64,000 nucleotides of DNA from Cryoendolithus antarcticus (Eukaryota; Ascomycota; Dothideomycetes; Cladosporiales; Cladosporiaceae), in the NCBI GenBank assembly GCA_002077065.1, contig NAJO01000027.1, positions 496,001 to 560,000 of the forward strand. The letters are read 5' to 3'. Every line of letters starts with the position of its first letter. The stretch's first letter is position 1. Shown piece by piece: positions 39,268 through 50,269 of this stretch. The notes beneath the pieces are model-generated. The model searched no databases. It saw nothing but the letters and a program-made list of their open reading frames with translations, and was not told the DNA's origin. Made by a program: the position numbers and the translations under genes.

Positions 39268-42200
39268 CTACTCCCCCTTCTTCCAAAACCCATTGTCCAA
39301 CTTCCACCTCCCCCTCTCAGCAGCCTCCCTCATCTCCCTCACAGCTCTCTCCCTGGCAATCCATTCTCTCTCCCTCTCACTCCGATTCTCCTTCGCAGTA
39401 CCCAATGCATACGCAGTAGCAGCCGCCGCGGTCAGCACTCCTGCTCCGGCAGTCCAGCGAAGCGCTCTGGAAGACTTCTGCTCATTCTGGCCTTGCTCGG
39501 ATGCCTCAGTTCTTGGACGACGAGGTATGTTACGCGAACGGAACGGCTTCCGATCAACGCGCTTCGTGCCGCTGAAGACTGGCTCGGAGCGCTTGATTAA
39601 GGGGTAGTGTTTCGTGCTCTCCTCTTCGTCGCGGCGGAGGAGCTCCTCAATGGCTTCAGTGCGGTCTTTGAAGTGCTCGCGTGACAGCGAGTCATCCCAT
39701 GCTTCAGCTTCGTAATCCGAGACGAACTTTCCGGCAATTTTTGACGAGCTGGACGGAGTTGCAGCAACTTCGTTGGACTCACGCACAGGATCGTAGTTCA
39801 CAAAGCCAGTCGGGCTCGCGAAGTTGCCTGTCGCTGGGTGGACCTCATCGCGTGGCTTAGTCATGCCGTCGACAGGATTGACCGCTGCCGCCTCGACCTC
39901 GCTTCTCGCCGCGGCTTCGATTTCGGTCCAACCATGTGGCTCTTTTGCCTCGACAACGACGGGCGATTCCCGCTTCACCTTCTTGAAGACAAGTACATCT
40001 TTGCCGGCATGCACGACCTGGTAGCCCTGGTCTTGCATCTCAGCAAAGGCGCTGACGAAGCGAGCTGGCTGGTAGAGCTGGTCGAGCGCGTGCGTAATGC
40101 TCAAGGGCTTCTCGTCCGTCTCTGTTAGCCAGGAAGACGTCGTAGCTGTGCTCATCATATCGTTGCCCGAATCATAAGCAAGAACTTTGTACACTGGTGG
40201 GTGGTCCCACTCGAGTGCCGTCGAGTCGGCGGTAGCGGATGTCGCAACATCCGACGACTCTGCTGAAGTAACAGGAGTAGGCGCATTTGCTGTAATTTCT
40301 GTGGCAGGCAGTGTCTTCACAGCAGGCTCATCCCGCAGCTGTGTCTCCAGTCCATCATCTTGGAAGTCATACACAACCTTCTCGTCATGCTTCGCCAACC
40401 AACCGTCCCTCGCGTCCTCCTTGACCTGCCTGTGCTCGGTATCAATGACTCCGTAGTGGTTCTCGTACAGTCGTCGGACTGCATTCACAAGCTCGCGATC
40501 CTTGGTCTTGTTATCAACCTTCTCGACTTCCGGTGAGGCGTTGTGCGAAGTTTGCTTGTACCATTTGCTGCTGTCTGCCCACTTCGTGACATTCGTGCAG
40601 AAGTCGCCTTCGCCTTGCATAGCCATCTTGGCATCGACGTCAAGCTCTACGCCGCTGTCTTTGCGAGCTGGGGCTGGTGACGCGGTAGGCGCGGGCGTTG
40701 ACTTCGCAGTAACGTCCGCAATGCGCTGCTCTAGCTTCTTGATTTGGTCGCGGAATTCGTCACCATGCACTGCACTCTGCTTATACGCGATGTCCAACTC
40801 GTCTTTCAAAGCACGAAGCTTGCGACGGTAGCGTGCCTCGATATCACTCGACTGAGCCAGATCCGCCTCCGAGCGTGCAGCAGCAGTCTGCTTTGCGTCT
40901 GCCACGCGTGCTTCGAGCTTTCGGATCTGATGCTTGAACTCATCTGCATGTACGGACGACTGCTTGTAAGCAATGTCAAGCTCGCCGCGAAGGGAGCGTA
41001 TCTTCTGGATCAGCTTCTCTTGGTCGTTGGTATGCGGTACCACGGCCTTTGGTGCCGGACTAGACGTTGCGATAGCTGTCTGACGAGCCTCATGCTTCGC
41101 AATCTTGGCTCTATTCTCATGAAGCTGCATGGCAAGCTGCTGTTGCTTCACTTCGTTATCGAGCAACATCCTTGCTTTCTGGTCCTTTGCCATCTTTGCA
41201 CCCTCGGCGGCGACTTCCTCGGGCGATTGCTGAGGCGTAGAGAACATCTCCGTAATCCATTTGGGCGTTGCTCGAGCATACATCTGTGCCTTGGCGGAGG
41301 CGACCTTTGTCGCAACATCGGAGCGACCGTAGTCCAGCACTGGGATTCTAGCGGCTGTGCGGCGCACCCTGTCTGCTTGCAAAATTTCCGTTTGCTCTGT
41401 CCAGCCCTTGGGCAGAATCGATGGCAATGTAATGGGCTCGGTAGATTCATGTGCAGCTGAGTCATCTAGATCAACAGGCTCTGGCTGGGCCTTTGACTGC
41501 ATCCGTACGACAGCTGGCTGCAACGGCGTCGTAGGCTGCTCATCCGACTTCGCAGTGGCATTGCGTTGCATCGATGTCTGCAAAGGCTCGATCGGTCGTA
41601 CATTGGGCTGTGTATACGGTTTGCTCGCAGATGAGAGATGATTCGTGCTGCTGTCGGGCACCTCGAATTGCTTGAGCCTGCGATCCACGGATTCAACCTT
41701 CACCTGCAGTCTGCGGTTGTCACGCAGCAATCTCTCCTTCTTAGTCTCGAGTCTGACGTGTTTCGGGTGTTTGCCAACAGAAGCACGAACTGAGTCTGCG
41801 GTCAGACCATCGAGTTCTGGACTCATCCGATTCGCCGGCACGCCAGGCCGGACATGAAAGGGCGGCTGAGCCATGGCCTGAGCCGGTGTCAAGGTTGGCT
41901 TCGAAGATCTGCTCCCGATGTGTGTGGCGCCGTGCGGGTTAGGAAGAGGTCGTGCAGATTTCGATTGTTGAGCTGCCGCGGTCTCTGTAGGGACAACGAT
42001 GGCCTTCCTCACCTGCACAGGCACTGGGGCAGACTTGTCATCGCCATGGATCTGCCTTTCGGTAGATGATCTCGACGTGCCCTTCGACAACGATCTGACC
42101 TCGTTGGCCTTGACAGGCTTGCTCTCCTCGACGAGCCTCATACGATTAGATACAGGATCGTACTCGAAGCGTTTCGTCTGTCCCGAGGCCGAGTCCCACT

Positions 42201-42870
42201 CAGTCCTCTCGGTCTTGTTTGTCCAAGAGTCCCATGTGGTCGAAGACGATCTCACAATCGTTGCGGGCTTCGCGGCTGTCGAGTTCAGAGCTTCTACAGA
42301 CCCGCCAGTGTTAGCTGGCGTCTGCTCCGTCATCTTTGATACACCTTCACCCTGTTTGGCAGGCAGACCATACTCCTCCCGGGGAAACCAGTAGCTCCAG
42401 AAGGGTTCGAATCTCTTACCAAAGACGGTCTCGTACGGATCTTGCTCCACCCGCTTACGCAGCACTTCCATCTGCTCCCGCCATAGATCGCCTCGCCTCA
42501 ATCCCTCCATCTGCGCCTTCCATTCCCGTTCCTTCTGCGTGAGTTCATATTCCTCGCCTTCAGCCTTGTTGCCGCTCTCCTCGGCGCCACATCGTCCGTA
42601 CCTATTACCATACCAATGACTAGCGTACCTCGGACTGAACAGCGAGCGAGATGAAACATCCCAATTGAATTGAGCACGTCGAGAGACGGCCTTCATGAGA
42701 CGTACTCGATCCTTGAGGTTGCGGTAGGTGTTGTAGCGATGATAGCTCGGGTCTATCTGGGAGTTCCATGACCGGCTGCTGCGGCGCCAGTTGAAGAAGG
42801 TGCGAGACTGAAGTGAAGGAAGAGACACTGAGCGAGGACGAGCTGCGGGGCGGACTGAAGATGGTAACAT
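39268..42870 (-). CDS. Large coiled-coil protein with mitochondrial-type presequence
   Basis: 1200 residues in one exon, not in a family I can name. The N terminus (MLPSSVRPAARPRSVSLPSL, then FFNWRRSSRSWNSQ) is rich in Arg and Ser and free of acids, like a mitochondrial presequence. Conserved-looking blocks follow: YHRYNTYRNLKDR, WKAQMEGLRRGDLWREQ and FGKRFEPFWSYWFPREEYG. The middle is disordered. A coiled-coil region (about 600-720) contains an internal duplication, ELDIAYKQSSVHADEF and ELDIAYKQSAVHGDEF. Near the C terminus lie a folded block (PPVYKVLAYDSGNDMMSTAT, YQVVHAGKDVLVFKKV, TGFVNYDPVRE) and one membrane segment (TAGAGVLTAAAATAYALG, about 1150). The layout suggests an inner-membrane-anchored scaffold. 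That is inference. Confidence 0.8.
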   Translation of the reverse strand: MLPSSVRPAARPRSVSLPSLQSRTFFNWRRSSRSWNSQIDPSYHRYNTYRNLKDRVRLMKAVSRRAQFNWDVSSRSLFSPRYASHWYGNRYGRCGAEESGNKAEGEEYELTQKEREWKAQMEGLRRGDLWREQMEVLRKRVEQDPYETVFGKRFEPFWSYWFPREEYGLPAKQGEGVSKMTEQTPANTGGSVEALNSTAAKPATIVRSSSTTWDSWTNKTERTEWDSASGQTKRFEYDPVSNRMRLVEESKPVKANEVRSLSKGTSRSSTERQIHGDDKSAPVPVQVRKAIVVPTETAAAQQSKSARPLPNPHGATHIGSRSSKPTLTPAQAMAQPPFHVRPGVPANRMSPELDGLTADSVRASVGKHPKHVRLETKKERLLRDNRRLQVKVESVDRRLKQFEVPDSSTNHLSSASKPYTQPNVRPIEPLQTSMQRNATAKSDEQPTTPLQPAVVRMQSKAQPEPVDLDDSAAHESTEPITLPSILPKGWTEQTEILQADRVRRTAARIPVLDYGRSDVATKVASAKAQMYARATPKWITEMFSTPQQSPEEVAAEGAKMAKDQKARMLLDNEVKQQQLAMQLHENRAKIAKHEARQTAIATSSPAPKAVVPHTNDQEKLIQKIRSLRGELDIAYKQSSVHADEFKHQIRKLEARVADAKQTAAARSEADLAQSSDIEARYRRKLRALKDELDIAYKQSAVHGDEFRDQIKKLEQRIADVTAKSTPAPTASPAPARKDSGVELDVDAKMAMQGEGDFCTNVTKWADSSKWYKQTSHNASPEVEKVDNKTKDRELVNAVRRLYENHYGVIDTEHRQVKEDARDGWLAKHDEKVVYDFQDDGLETQLRDEPAVKTLPATEITANAPTPVTSAESSDVATSATADSTALEWDHPPVYKVLAYDSGNDMMSTATTSSWLTETDEKPLSITHALDQLYQPARFVSAFAEMQDQGYQVVHAGKDVLVFKKVKRESPVVVEAKEPHGWTEIEAAARSEVEAAAVNPVDGMTKPRDEVHPATGNFASPTGFVNYDPVRESNEVAATPSSSSKIAGKFVSDYEAEAWDDSLSREHFKDRTEAIEELLRRDEEESTKHYPLIKRSEPVFSGTKRVDRKPFRSRNIPRRPRTEASEQGQNEQKSSRALRWTAGAGVLTAAAATAYALGTAKENRSEREREWIARERAVREMREAAERGRWKLDNGFWKKGE

Positions 42871-43455
42871 GATGGATGAAGGACTGGTGCTTGACTGCCT
42901 CGCGGCAAATGAAGCTGACGGAGTGAGGAAGCCGGAGCTCTCGAGTGAGGATGTGACTACAACGAGACGAATGAAGATGCCAAACTCATGCTGCCGTCAA
43001 CGATGGCCGGCCACCCATCAAGTGCTGATGGTGCGGTGCTTGTGTATGACTGGACTCATCAGAGCTTCCCAGGCGATGGATCACATCAGCTGTGCTCTCT
43101 AGCCGCGCCTCGGAGCAAGGGCGTCCTCATTGCCCGCGTCGTCTTAACCCCGACCTCTTCCCCACTCCAAACCCCCACCGCTAAGATATGGAAATTGTGG
43201 CACGTGCACCGTTGTTGTCAAACGGCCAGACTTCTTGAAGACACTCTCTCGTTCAATACGCTCGCTGGAGATGGCTTCTGTGAGTTTGTGTGCAAGAGCA
43301 TAAACTTCATGTGAGAAGGTCCTGCCAGTGAGAATTGAGTGATAACGAGACTTGATTAGACTACTAGATTACGAAATAAGTCTCGCGGATATCGCTAGAG
43401 CCGCTGCAACCCTTCTGCACCCGAGTGAATTCACCATATCGGCGGAACTCAACAT
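42871..43455. other. Intergenic region
   Basis: Lies between the coiled-coil gene start and the CHRD gene stop codon. It should hold the promoter of the coiled-coil gene. Nothing else was recognised. Confidence 0.4.
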
Positions 43456-44108
43456 CTAACCCATCTGCCCCCTGACGGCACCGGGGACGGCAAGAGATGA
43501 GTGCACGTCCACGAAGAAGCCTGCCGGGTTCGCCTCGATCTGCGCAACCTTGAAGCCAGCGCCAGTGTCAAGACCAGTGGCGTTGACAATAACACCCGTC
43601 GTGAACGGGCCAGTCTGGCATCCAGCGGTGACGCGGTAGTCCTTGCCCGGAATGATGCTCGGGTTGGGGAAGGCAATGCGAGGTGGTCCAGACTTTCCCT
43701 TGGCGGCTTGGTGCAAGTGCGTGGCAGTGCGCGCTGGGGACCTGTACTCGCCCTGGAAGTTGTACAGGCGGATGTAGTAGCAGATGGTGTCCAACTCGGT
43801 GTTGATGCCGATGTCGTAGAAGCCTACGGCGCCCTTGAGACCACCAGTGAAGGTGTTGTTGGCGTCGACGACTTGGTCAGGGGTGGCCTTGATGCGGTAG
43901 GTCGAGGTGAAGGGGATGGGGAACCCTTTGTTGGTGTTCTTGAGGTAGCCGTCTTTGTCACAGTCCTGTATGGTGGGTCAGTCTTGTTTCGTGGGGGGTT
44001 GGAGTGATGCGTGATGCTTACCTTGCCATACTTGGGCTTATCGCCAGGCGCTGGGGCGGCTACGACCAGACCGGCCAGGAGAGATGCGCAGATGACGGAG
44101 GCCTTCAT
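43456..44108 (-). CDS. Secreted CHRD-domain protein
   Basis: Exon 1 is 44108-44022 and exon 2 is 43965-43456, with a 56 bp intron (GTAAGC...TACAG), giving 198 residues. A signal peptide (MKASVICASLLAGLVVAAPA) is followed by GDKPKYGK-DCDKDGYLKN. The CHRD domain fits FTGGLKGAVGFYDIGINTEL, ICYYIRLYNFQGEYRS, THLHQAAKGKSGPPRIAFP and FFVDVHSSLAVPGAVRGQMG. CHRD domains occur in chordin and in many fungal and bacterial secreted proteins of unknown role. Codon use is biased to C-ending codons, which suggests strong expression. Probably an extracellular protein; the function is unknown. Confidence 0.88.
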
Positions 44109-45464
44109 ATTGAAATAGATTTGAAGTGGATGTTGAGAATGTATGGAAATGCGAAGGTGATGGTGGAGAATGGGTCGCTGATGATTGTAGTAGAAGAGGA
44201 GAGAAAAGGGAAGGATACTCACGATATATACCAAGAACCACAACGCTGCGACCAGTTGCTCCTCAGTGCCATGCTGCGCATCCACGCTCCGGTGTACGTA
44301 TAGCCAAGGTGAACAGTCCATCAAGATGACGGAGAGAGCCATGGCTGTTGCTAAACTCGGATCTGTACATGGCTCGTGTACATCGTGCTCCGGTGACAAG
44401 GAGATGAGTAGCGGCATGTCAAGACCACCAAGACAACGAAGCCAAGTCTCCAAGCAGTGAAGTGACAAATGACCCGTTGACGGTATTCATAGCACGCCCT
44501 GCTGGAAGACAGGCCGCTAGTGTGAGACTGCCGGTCGATCACGGTGGTTCTTTTGACGTCTGCGGTCTGTTCGCTCGTGCCAGAAGAGCCTTGAAGACTT
44601 CTATGCGCATCTAGTTGTTACAGTGGTATCACGGTCGTGTACTAATGCTGCCATAACAAGTTCTTCGATGGCGCCGTCGACTTCAACCAGACACAGCAAG
44701 GGGCCGCTAATAGCATTGGCAAGACATTGCGGGGTTCCAGCATGTAATGAGTAGCATCATAGAGGCTGTGGTATTTGCCATGGCCCGCGCCAGGCCGGAG
44801 TGCGTCTAGCCGTATTTCCACAGCAAAATCCTCCGCAGCAGGTCCCGTGGAGAAAGTATAGGCCCGAGCAGTAGAAACCCCAAGCAGGCCGGCGTGGCAT
44901 GCTAGGCGGTGAACGTGCCTATGGTCGCAGTGATTTGGTACCTCGGCCTTGTACGGTAATGACATGTCACTGAGTTTGCGCATGACGAGGTCGAGTGTTT
45001 GCCAAGTGTGATCTATTGAAAGATGAGCGTAGGTTCAGTCCCAAGCAATTGGGCCTGGGCTCTGTAGATCCGCCAAGAGGCGTGCTGCGCGTTGCGCGCA
45101 CATCTCCAGATTCACCACACAACGTGTTCGGGATGTTGAATGCGTGATTGATCGATTGCCATGGAACATCCTCGTTTTCCTGCGTCGACCGTTGAGGGTG
45201 TTGAAATAATCTCCGTGATGACAGCAGCAGTGAACCTAGATGTGCACTGCCCCAGACGCTTCGGACCGGTAGATCCCGTTTCTCGGCATGAGCCTCTTTA
45301 CACTCTGGGGTCAACTCACTCTTGCTGACTCAGTCTTCGCGATCACGATAACGATAGCGCTGGAACATTCGAGCTGAAGGCGTCCTCGTCAACGCGTACG
45401 CTGACTCAGTCACCATCGACTTGCCGCTGGTAGTATATGAGGCTCACGCACCTGGACTGCAGTC
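44109..45464. other. Divergent intergenic region, CHRD gene / CUZ1
   Basis: 1.36 kb with short open frames (44642-44983 minus, 44967-45314 minus) that match nothing I recognise. It should hold two promoters. No repeat was seen. Confidence 0.4.
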
Positions 45465-46668
45465 ATGGCATCAAAACCACAGACCACCGATCCAAGCGAG
45501 ACCTTCAGCGCGATGTCTGTCGGTGATGTTGAAGCGATCGGCTCACACTGTCAGATGACATTCTGTCACCAGCTAGATTTCCTCCCATTTCGCTGCGAGA
45601 GCTGTAGAGGGTGAGTACCGAGTGTCGTTCTGCTTCTCCAGATATCTGCACAACCGCTATGCTCATATGCAGACGCTCGGTGTTAAGTCTCAGACATGGG
45701 TGACCCTTGAGAGACGAGTTGGGAAGAGTCATTGCCTCCTGCCCTTTGCGGTCTCTCATAGGTCCAACAGAAGGGCTTCTACTCTTGTAGCTAAGCATAC
45801 AGGAGCATTGTCGAGATTGCAGATATTCGGAGAAGTCGGGACAAGAGCGTGACTACCGAAATGCGTGCTAACAGATCGCAGGAAGTTCTGCCTGGACCAT
45901 CGAACGGAGTCAGCACATTCATGTCCGCAAGCTGGCGCATGGGCAAGACGAAGGGCAGCCCAACAACAAAACGCATCGCCTTTGCCACCGAAACCAAGCA
46001 TCTTGACACACGAAAAACAATGCTCGTCACCTTCTTGCAAGACCTTGATCGACACGCCCCTTGTCACTGGCGTCCATTGTGAAAAATGCAATCGATCCTA
46101 TTGTCTCAAACATCGATTCACGTACGATCACGATTGCGCGAACTTGACGCCTTTAGGAGCACGACCAAAGGGCGAATCTCAACGAGACAAAGGCCTTGCA
46201 GCACTAGACAAGCTTCGGGCATGGGGCGCATCGAAGAAAGCTGCATTACCCAAAGCACCTGTAAGCAAATCAAAAGCGCAGGCTGCCGCACAGCTCCAAG
46301 AATCGGCTACGCTCAAACGCACTGCAAAGGGCGACGCCAAGCTAGCTCCCGAAAAGCGGATATATCTCTACGTCGAAGCATCCTCGGAAACAATAACAGC
46401 CAAGATCCCAAAAGGTACATTCTACTACTCCACAGACTTCAGCGTGGGGAGGGTATTGGACCTAGCAGCGAAAAGTCTGCAGGTGAGCAATGTCAACAAT
46501 CAAGGGAATGGCGAGGAGGAGAAGCTGAGGGTCTTCCATGTGGAGGGAGGTAAATTGCTAGATTTTGGCCAGAAGTTGGGGGCTACTGGCGTAGTCACCG
46601 GCCACACTATCGTACTTCTACGGGGTGTAGGAGCTGAGATGGCTAAAACACCCGCCAAAACTGGGTAG
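45465..46668 (+). CDS. CUZ1: AN1-type zinc-finger protein, Cuz1/ZFAND1-like
   Basis: Yeast Cuz1 and human ZFAND1 link Cdc48/p97 and the proteasome during arsenite stress and stress-granule clearance (established). Exon 1 is 45465-45610 and exon 2 is 45882-46668, with a long 271 bp intron (GTGAGT...CGCAG), giving 310 residues. Two AN1 fingers are visible. The first (about 29-65) has CQMTFCHQLDFLPFRCESC joined across the intron to GKFCLDHRTESAHSC. The second (about 95-130) has CSSPSCKTLIDTPLVTGVHC, CNRSYCLKHRFTYDHDC. A basic/Ala linker follows and then a C-terminal ubiquitin-like domain (RIYLYVEASSETI, VGRVLDLAAKSLQV, VVTGHTIVLLRG). This order matches Cuz1. The intron splits the first finger, so the splice is needed for a complete zinc site. 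Confidence 0.92.
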
Positions 46669-47359
46669 ATGTACGACTTTCTCACGATCGGAACACACAT
46701 GCTTCCGCAACTATCAATGTACTCACAGCAGTAAAATGGCCAGATAATGGCTCATTGAGAGACATCAGTTCGTATGGAGATCCTGCGCCCGCTAGACTAC
46801 CATGATCGTTGGCCTGACTTCACGACATTCCCGGCGACTCGAACAAATTGTGCTTGTGCAAGTGCGAAGACACTCACTTCAGCAGGTGGCTTACGTGAGA
46901 GTCCACTGAGAGTCACAGACACTCAGGAGCATCACGTAATGGCAGATATTCGATCACGTTGCCAGGCTCGTATCAGAACAGCTCAAAAGGCCACCCCGGG
47001 TTCATACGCGGTACTGTGGAGTGTTCCGAGTGCACGCTCGGATCCGTCCCTTGAATAGTCCGCACAGAGCATGTGGCAAAGCGCAACGACACGCGAGGGA
47101 TCCTGTCCCGGTAAATGCATTTGCAGGACTTAGCGAGTGCGAAGTGGCGACGTGCGATCATTCTCGCGATGAAGGAGCGCGGAAAGGGGTATTTGCACGG
47201 TCGTTTGGCGCTTCACTTCGCCGGCTACAGGTACACAGTCTCAAGCATGCGTTCCTAGCACTGCGTCCCAGCAAAGTTCATTTCCCATTCTTCGTCCTAC
47301 TATGTTCCGCGAGCAATTTCTCTCACATTGCTCCGATTCCCAATCCTGGGACCATCTCC
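46669..47359. other. Convergent intergenic region
   Basis: Lies between the 3' ends of CUZ1 and MTR10. Short open frames only. Nothing was recognised. Confidence 0.45.
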
Positions 47360-50269
47360 CTACCCCTCAAACCTGAATCGTCCTTGCTCCAACCTCCCCA
47401 AACCCTCCCTCGGCGCCACATTCCTCCGCCTATAACTCTGCGTGAAATCCTGCAGTAGGCTTCTAACCTTCCTCACCTCCCCCATCTGCACCCTCTGCCC
47501 AATGTTCCGTCCCAGTCTCTCCTTCTCCTGCTGACTGACACTGCCCTCAGGCAGCATGTTCACAGTGCCCTCCACCCAGCCGGCCGTAGCTTCCGGCATG
47601 AGCTGGAACAGTGCGAGAAGAACGCCCGAAGCGTCTGGGAAGCAGTCTTGCGGGAAGGAGTACATCATTCCTGTCAGACAGCGCTGGGTAATAGCTTCGC
47701 CAGAGGTGGTCGCGAGGGCGATAACGGAGGCCTGTGTTTGTGCTGGGTTCGGGCGAAGGCTGTAGGTTCCATCGTCTGGAGAGAACGAGGAGGATGGCGC
47801 GGAGGTCTGGCCGTAGGCCAGGAAGTCGCGGAGGAAGTGCAGGGTTGCCATCAGAGGCTCTTCTTTGAGGAGGGTAAGGGATGTCGTTGCGGCGGCGAGG
47901 AGTGAGGGCATGAGTGGTGAGGCAAGCAGGGAGTTGGCGTGATAGAGCAGGACGTCTGTGGTCAGGCGGAAGAAGTCTTCAATCACATCAGGAAGTTCTT
48001 CGGGTGGGAGGTCGTTCAGTATGCGGAGGAAAGTCGTCGCTTGTTGCTCGTAAAACTTGTATATTGCTGTTGTGGTCGCTTCGGGTACGATCTCAGAAAC
48101 GTCTGAGAATTCGCGGACGATGCTGTCAGTTGCCCAAAGGAAGCAGCCTTGTCTGCTGGACGAGAAGCCGGCGGCAAGTTTGTCTGCGAGTTGTGGGAGT
48201 AGAGGAGCGGTATGTGTTCGGTAGGAGAGCACCATGTAGCGCCAACATCGGCAGACTCGTTCTATGATCGGCGTGAAGGCCACGAAGCGCTCGGCGATTG
48301 CCGTGAGTACCGGGAAGATCTCTTGACAATACTGCACTGCTGGGCTTGGTTCTCGAGGGTCGACATAAGGCGTGACCCATTGGATGAAGATGGTAATGAG
48401 ATTTAGGCGATCGGCTACTGCGAGCTGTGACTCTTTGTCATTGGCCGATTGTGCCATGGTGACAAGGCGCTTCACCACAGGGTCGCAGCAGAGCTTGAAG
48501 TTAGCGAAGAGAACGTTCAGCGGCTGCTTTGCGAGCACTGAAGCCACGCCCTCGGTGACCTCTTCTTGGCTCGTCGGCGGCAGCTTGTCGAGGACTTGCT
48601 CATAAAAGCCCTGCAATTGCGCCATAAAGCCCTTGAGCAACTCGGCGCAGTCATTGCAGAAGAACTTGAAGCTGAGCGCTGCAGCCTTGACGACCTCCTT
48701 ACTCGGATGCTGGAACGCCGCCATGATGAAGTTGAGTTGATCCTGCAGTGTCTCCGGGTGTTCACTGGTCCACTCAGTGTAGCGGCCAAGGGCCATCACT
48801 GCTTGAAAGCGGACCTTTTCGTGATCGGGGATTTGCACAATGAGAGGAATGAGTCTTGGTAGCATGACATTCTCGTCTTTTGGTACCATACGACCCATCG
48901 CCCGTAAGCTGAATAGAGGTGCCTCCAGTTGCTGCCACGCCGGAACTTTGCCCTGCTGAGCCTGTGCACCGTTCCGACCGACCCAAGCCTCGACCAGCAC
49001 GTAGCTCTTCTCCAGGCATTGCGTTACGCCGATGACTTCGCAACAGTCCTTCAGCACGTCGCCCATTGCATGGCGGAATTCCCGGAACTTGTCCTCGGCC
49101 TCCCGATCGCCATCAAACAGATCTGTATCATTGCCAGTCTCGGAGGTTGGAAATTGTAGGTGTCCAATCATAATGTCTACCAGCTTGCTGTAAATGTCGT
49201 TGAGCTGCACTCTTGCTTCCATATACCGCTCCAGTGTGATATATTGCTTCAATTCGTACCAGAAGTTGAACGTTTGTGATAATGCATCTCGCTCTTTATC
49301 CCTTGCGCAGCACTCCAACACCGACTCCACAAGCGGCCTGAACTGCTGAGGCTCTCGAGCGATCAAGACCACCCACGCTTCTCCTGCTTCGGCAAATACT
49401 CTCGTTATGCCCTTGAACGTGTCCCAGTCCTCCTCCTCGGCGCAGGCTTGTATCCACGGTCGCAACGCGGCAAGTCGAGGGTATAGTGTCTTGATCGTTG
49501 CCACTGACTCGTCCACATCTCGTGTTTCCCGAAACAGTGCACAAAGAGTCTCGACCGCCTCATCGAACGATGTGTCCGCCTGAATCGCTGTCATGATCAC
49601 GTCCATGAGTGGCGAATTCACAACATCATTCACTTGCACTTCCGCCACCCACGATGTCAGACATGCCATTAGTATCGGATCCTGTGCAGCCGTGGGTGAC
49701 GAGCGAGCATACTGTGTGAGTAGTTGCAGGACCTGCTGAGCGTTCTCCTCCAGCAGCTCCCGTGTCCGCTGTTGTAATTCGTCTTCAGCCAGGTTGATCT
49801 TCCGGCCCTGTGTGACTTCCTCGGGCAGCACATGAATGAATTCCAGCACACATGCTATGCTCTCCGAGTCGCTCCCCAGTGCCGTGACCACCGTCTGCAG
49901 TACATCCTTCCACTCCAACATCTGGATCGCCAGATTCGCTAAGCACACGCATAGCTGCGTCCGTATAGGTTTCGGGCCTTTGGCGTATGTGCGCAGTAGG
50001 TCCAGTATGCTGTCCCGCAGTTGTGGAAGGCTCTCTCGTGGTAACTGATAAAAGTCGAAGACGATCTTCCCCTTCAATGTCGTCGCCGCAAATAACTTCG
50101 CCTGTACATCACTGTCCCCCTGTAGTAATGTGAAAGAACTCGTCCAGGCATCAGCGGACTTCTGGAATCGCTCGAGGTAGGCGTGGGCTTGTGTTTTCGA
50201 TGCATTGTTGCTCGACTGCATCGTCGCGAGGGCGGAAAGGATGGGCTGCATAGTGGCGACAGCGGCCAT
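47360..50269 (-). CDS. MTR10: Importin-beta family nuclear transport receptor Mtr10 / transportin-3
   Basis: Imports SR-type mRNA-binding proteins such as Npl3 and takes part in tRNA traffic in yeast (established for yeast). 969 residues in one exon, the family's usual length, built of helical repeats. Seen: the importin N-terminal region (AHAYLERFQKSADAW, AKLFAATTLKGKIVFDFYQL), RTQLCVCLANLAIQM with W after it, CVLEFIHVLPEEV, LFSLRAMGRMVPKDENVMLP, VRFQAVMALGRYTEWTSEHP, AAALSFKFFCNDCAELL, and CRCWRYMVLSYRTHTAPLLP. The start ATG at 50267-50269 fits the family N terminus. Upstream in-frame Met codons are lacking, so this start is secure. Confidence 0.95.
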   Translation of the reverse strand: MAAVATMQPILSALATMQSSNNASKTQAHAYLERFQKSADAWTSSFTLLQGDSDVQAKLFAATTLKGKIVFDFYQLPRESLPQLRDSILDLLRTYAKGPKPIRTQLCVCLANLAIQMLEWKDVLQTVVTALGSDSESIACVLEFIHVLPEEVTQGRKINLAEDELQQRTRELLEENAQQVLQLLTQYARSSPTAAQDPILMACLTSWVAEVQVNDVVNSPLMDVIMTAIQADTSFDEAVETLCALFRETRDVDESVATIKTLYPRLAALRPWIQACAEEEDWDTFKGITRVFAEAGEAWVVLIAREPQQFRPLVESVLECCARDKERDALSQTFNFWYELKQYITLERYMEARVQLNDIYSKLVDIMIGHLQFPTSETGNDTDLFDGDREAEDKFREFRHAMGDVLKDCCEVIGVTQCLEKSYVLVEAWVGRNGAQAQQGKVPAWQQLEAPLFSLRAMGRMVPKDENVMLPRLIPLIVQIPDHEKVRFQAVMALGRYTEWTSEHPETLQDQLNFIMAAFQHPSKEVVKAAALSFKFFCNDCAELLKGFMAQLQGFYEQVLDKLPPTSQEEVTEGVASVLAKQPLNVLFANFKLCCDPVVKRLVTMAQSANDKESQLAVADRLNLITIFIQWVTPYVDPREPSPAVQYCQEIFPVLTAIAERFVAFTPIIERVCRCWRYMVLSYRTHTAPLLPQLADKLAAGFSSSRQGCFLWATDSIVREFSDVSEIVPEATTTAIYKFYEQQATTFLRILNDLPPEELPDVIEDFFRLTTDVLLYHANSLLASPLMPSLLAAATTSLTLLKEEPLMATLHFLRDFLAYGQTSAPSSSFSPDDGTYSLRPNPAQTQASVIALATTSGEAITQRCLTGMMYSFPQDCFPDASGVLLALFQLMPEATAGWVEGTVNMLPEGSVSQQEKERLGRNIGQRVQMGEVRKVRSLLQDFTQSYRRRNVAPREGLGRLEQGRFRFEG

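Noticed and set aside
42400..42420. GGGTTCGAATCTC, T-arm-like sequence suggesting a tRNA
   Set aside because: No acceptor or D arm could be paired around it, and it lies inside the conserved block RFEPFWSYWF of the coiled-coil protein.
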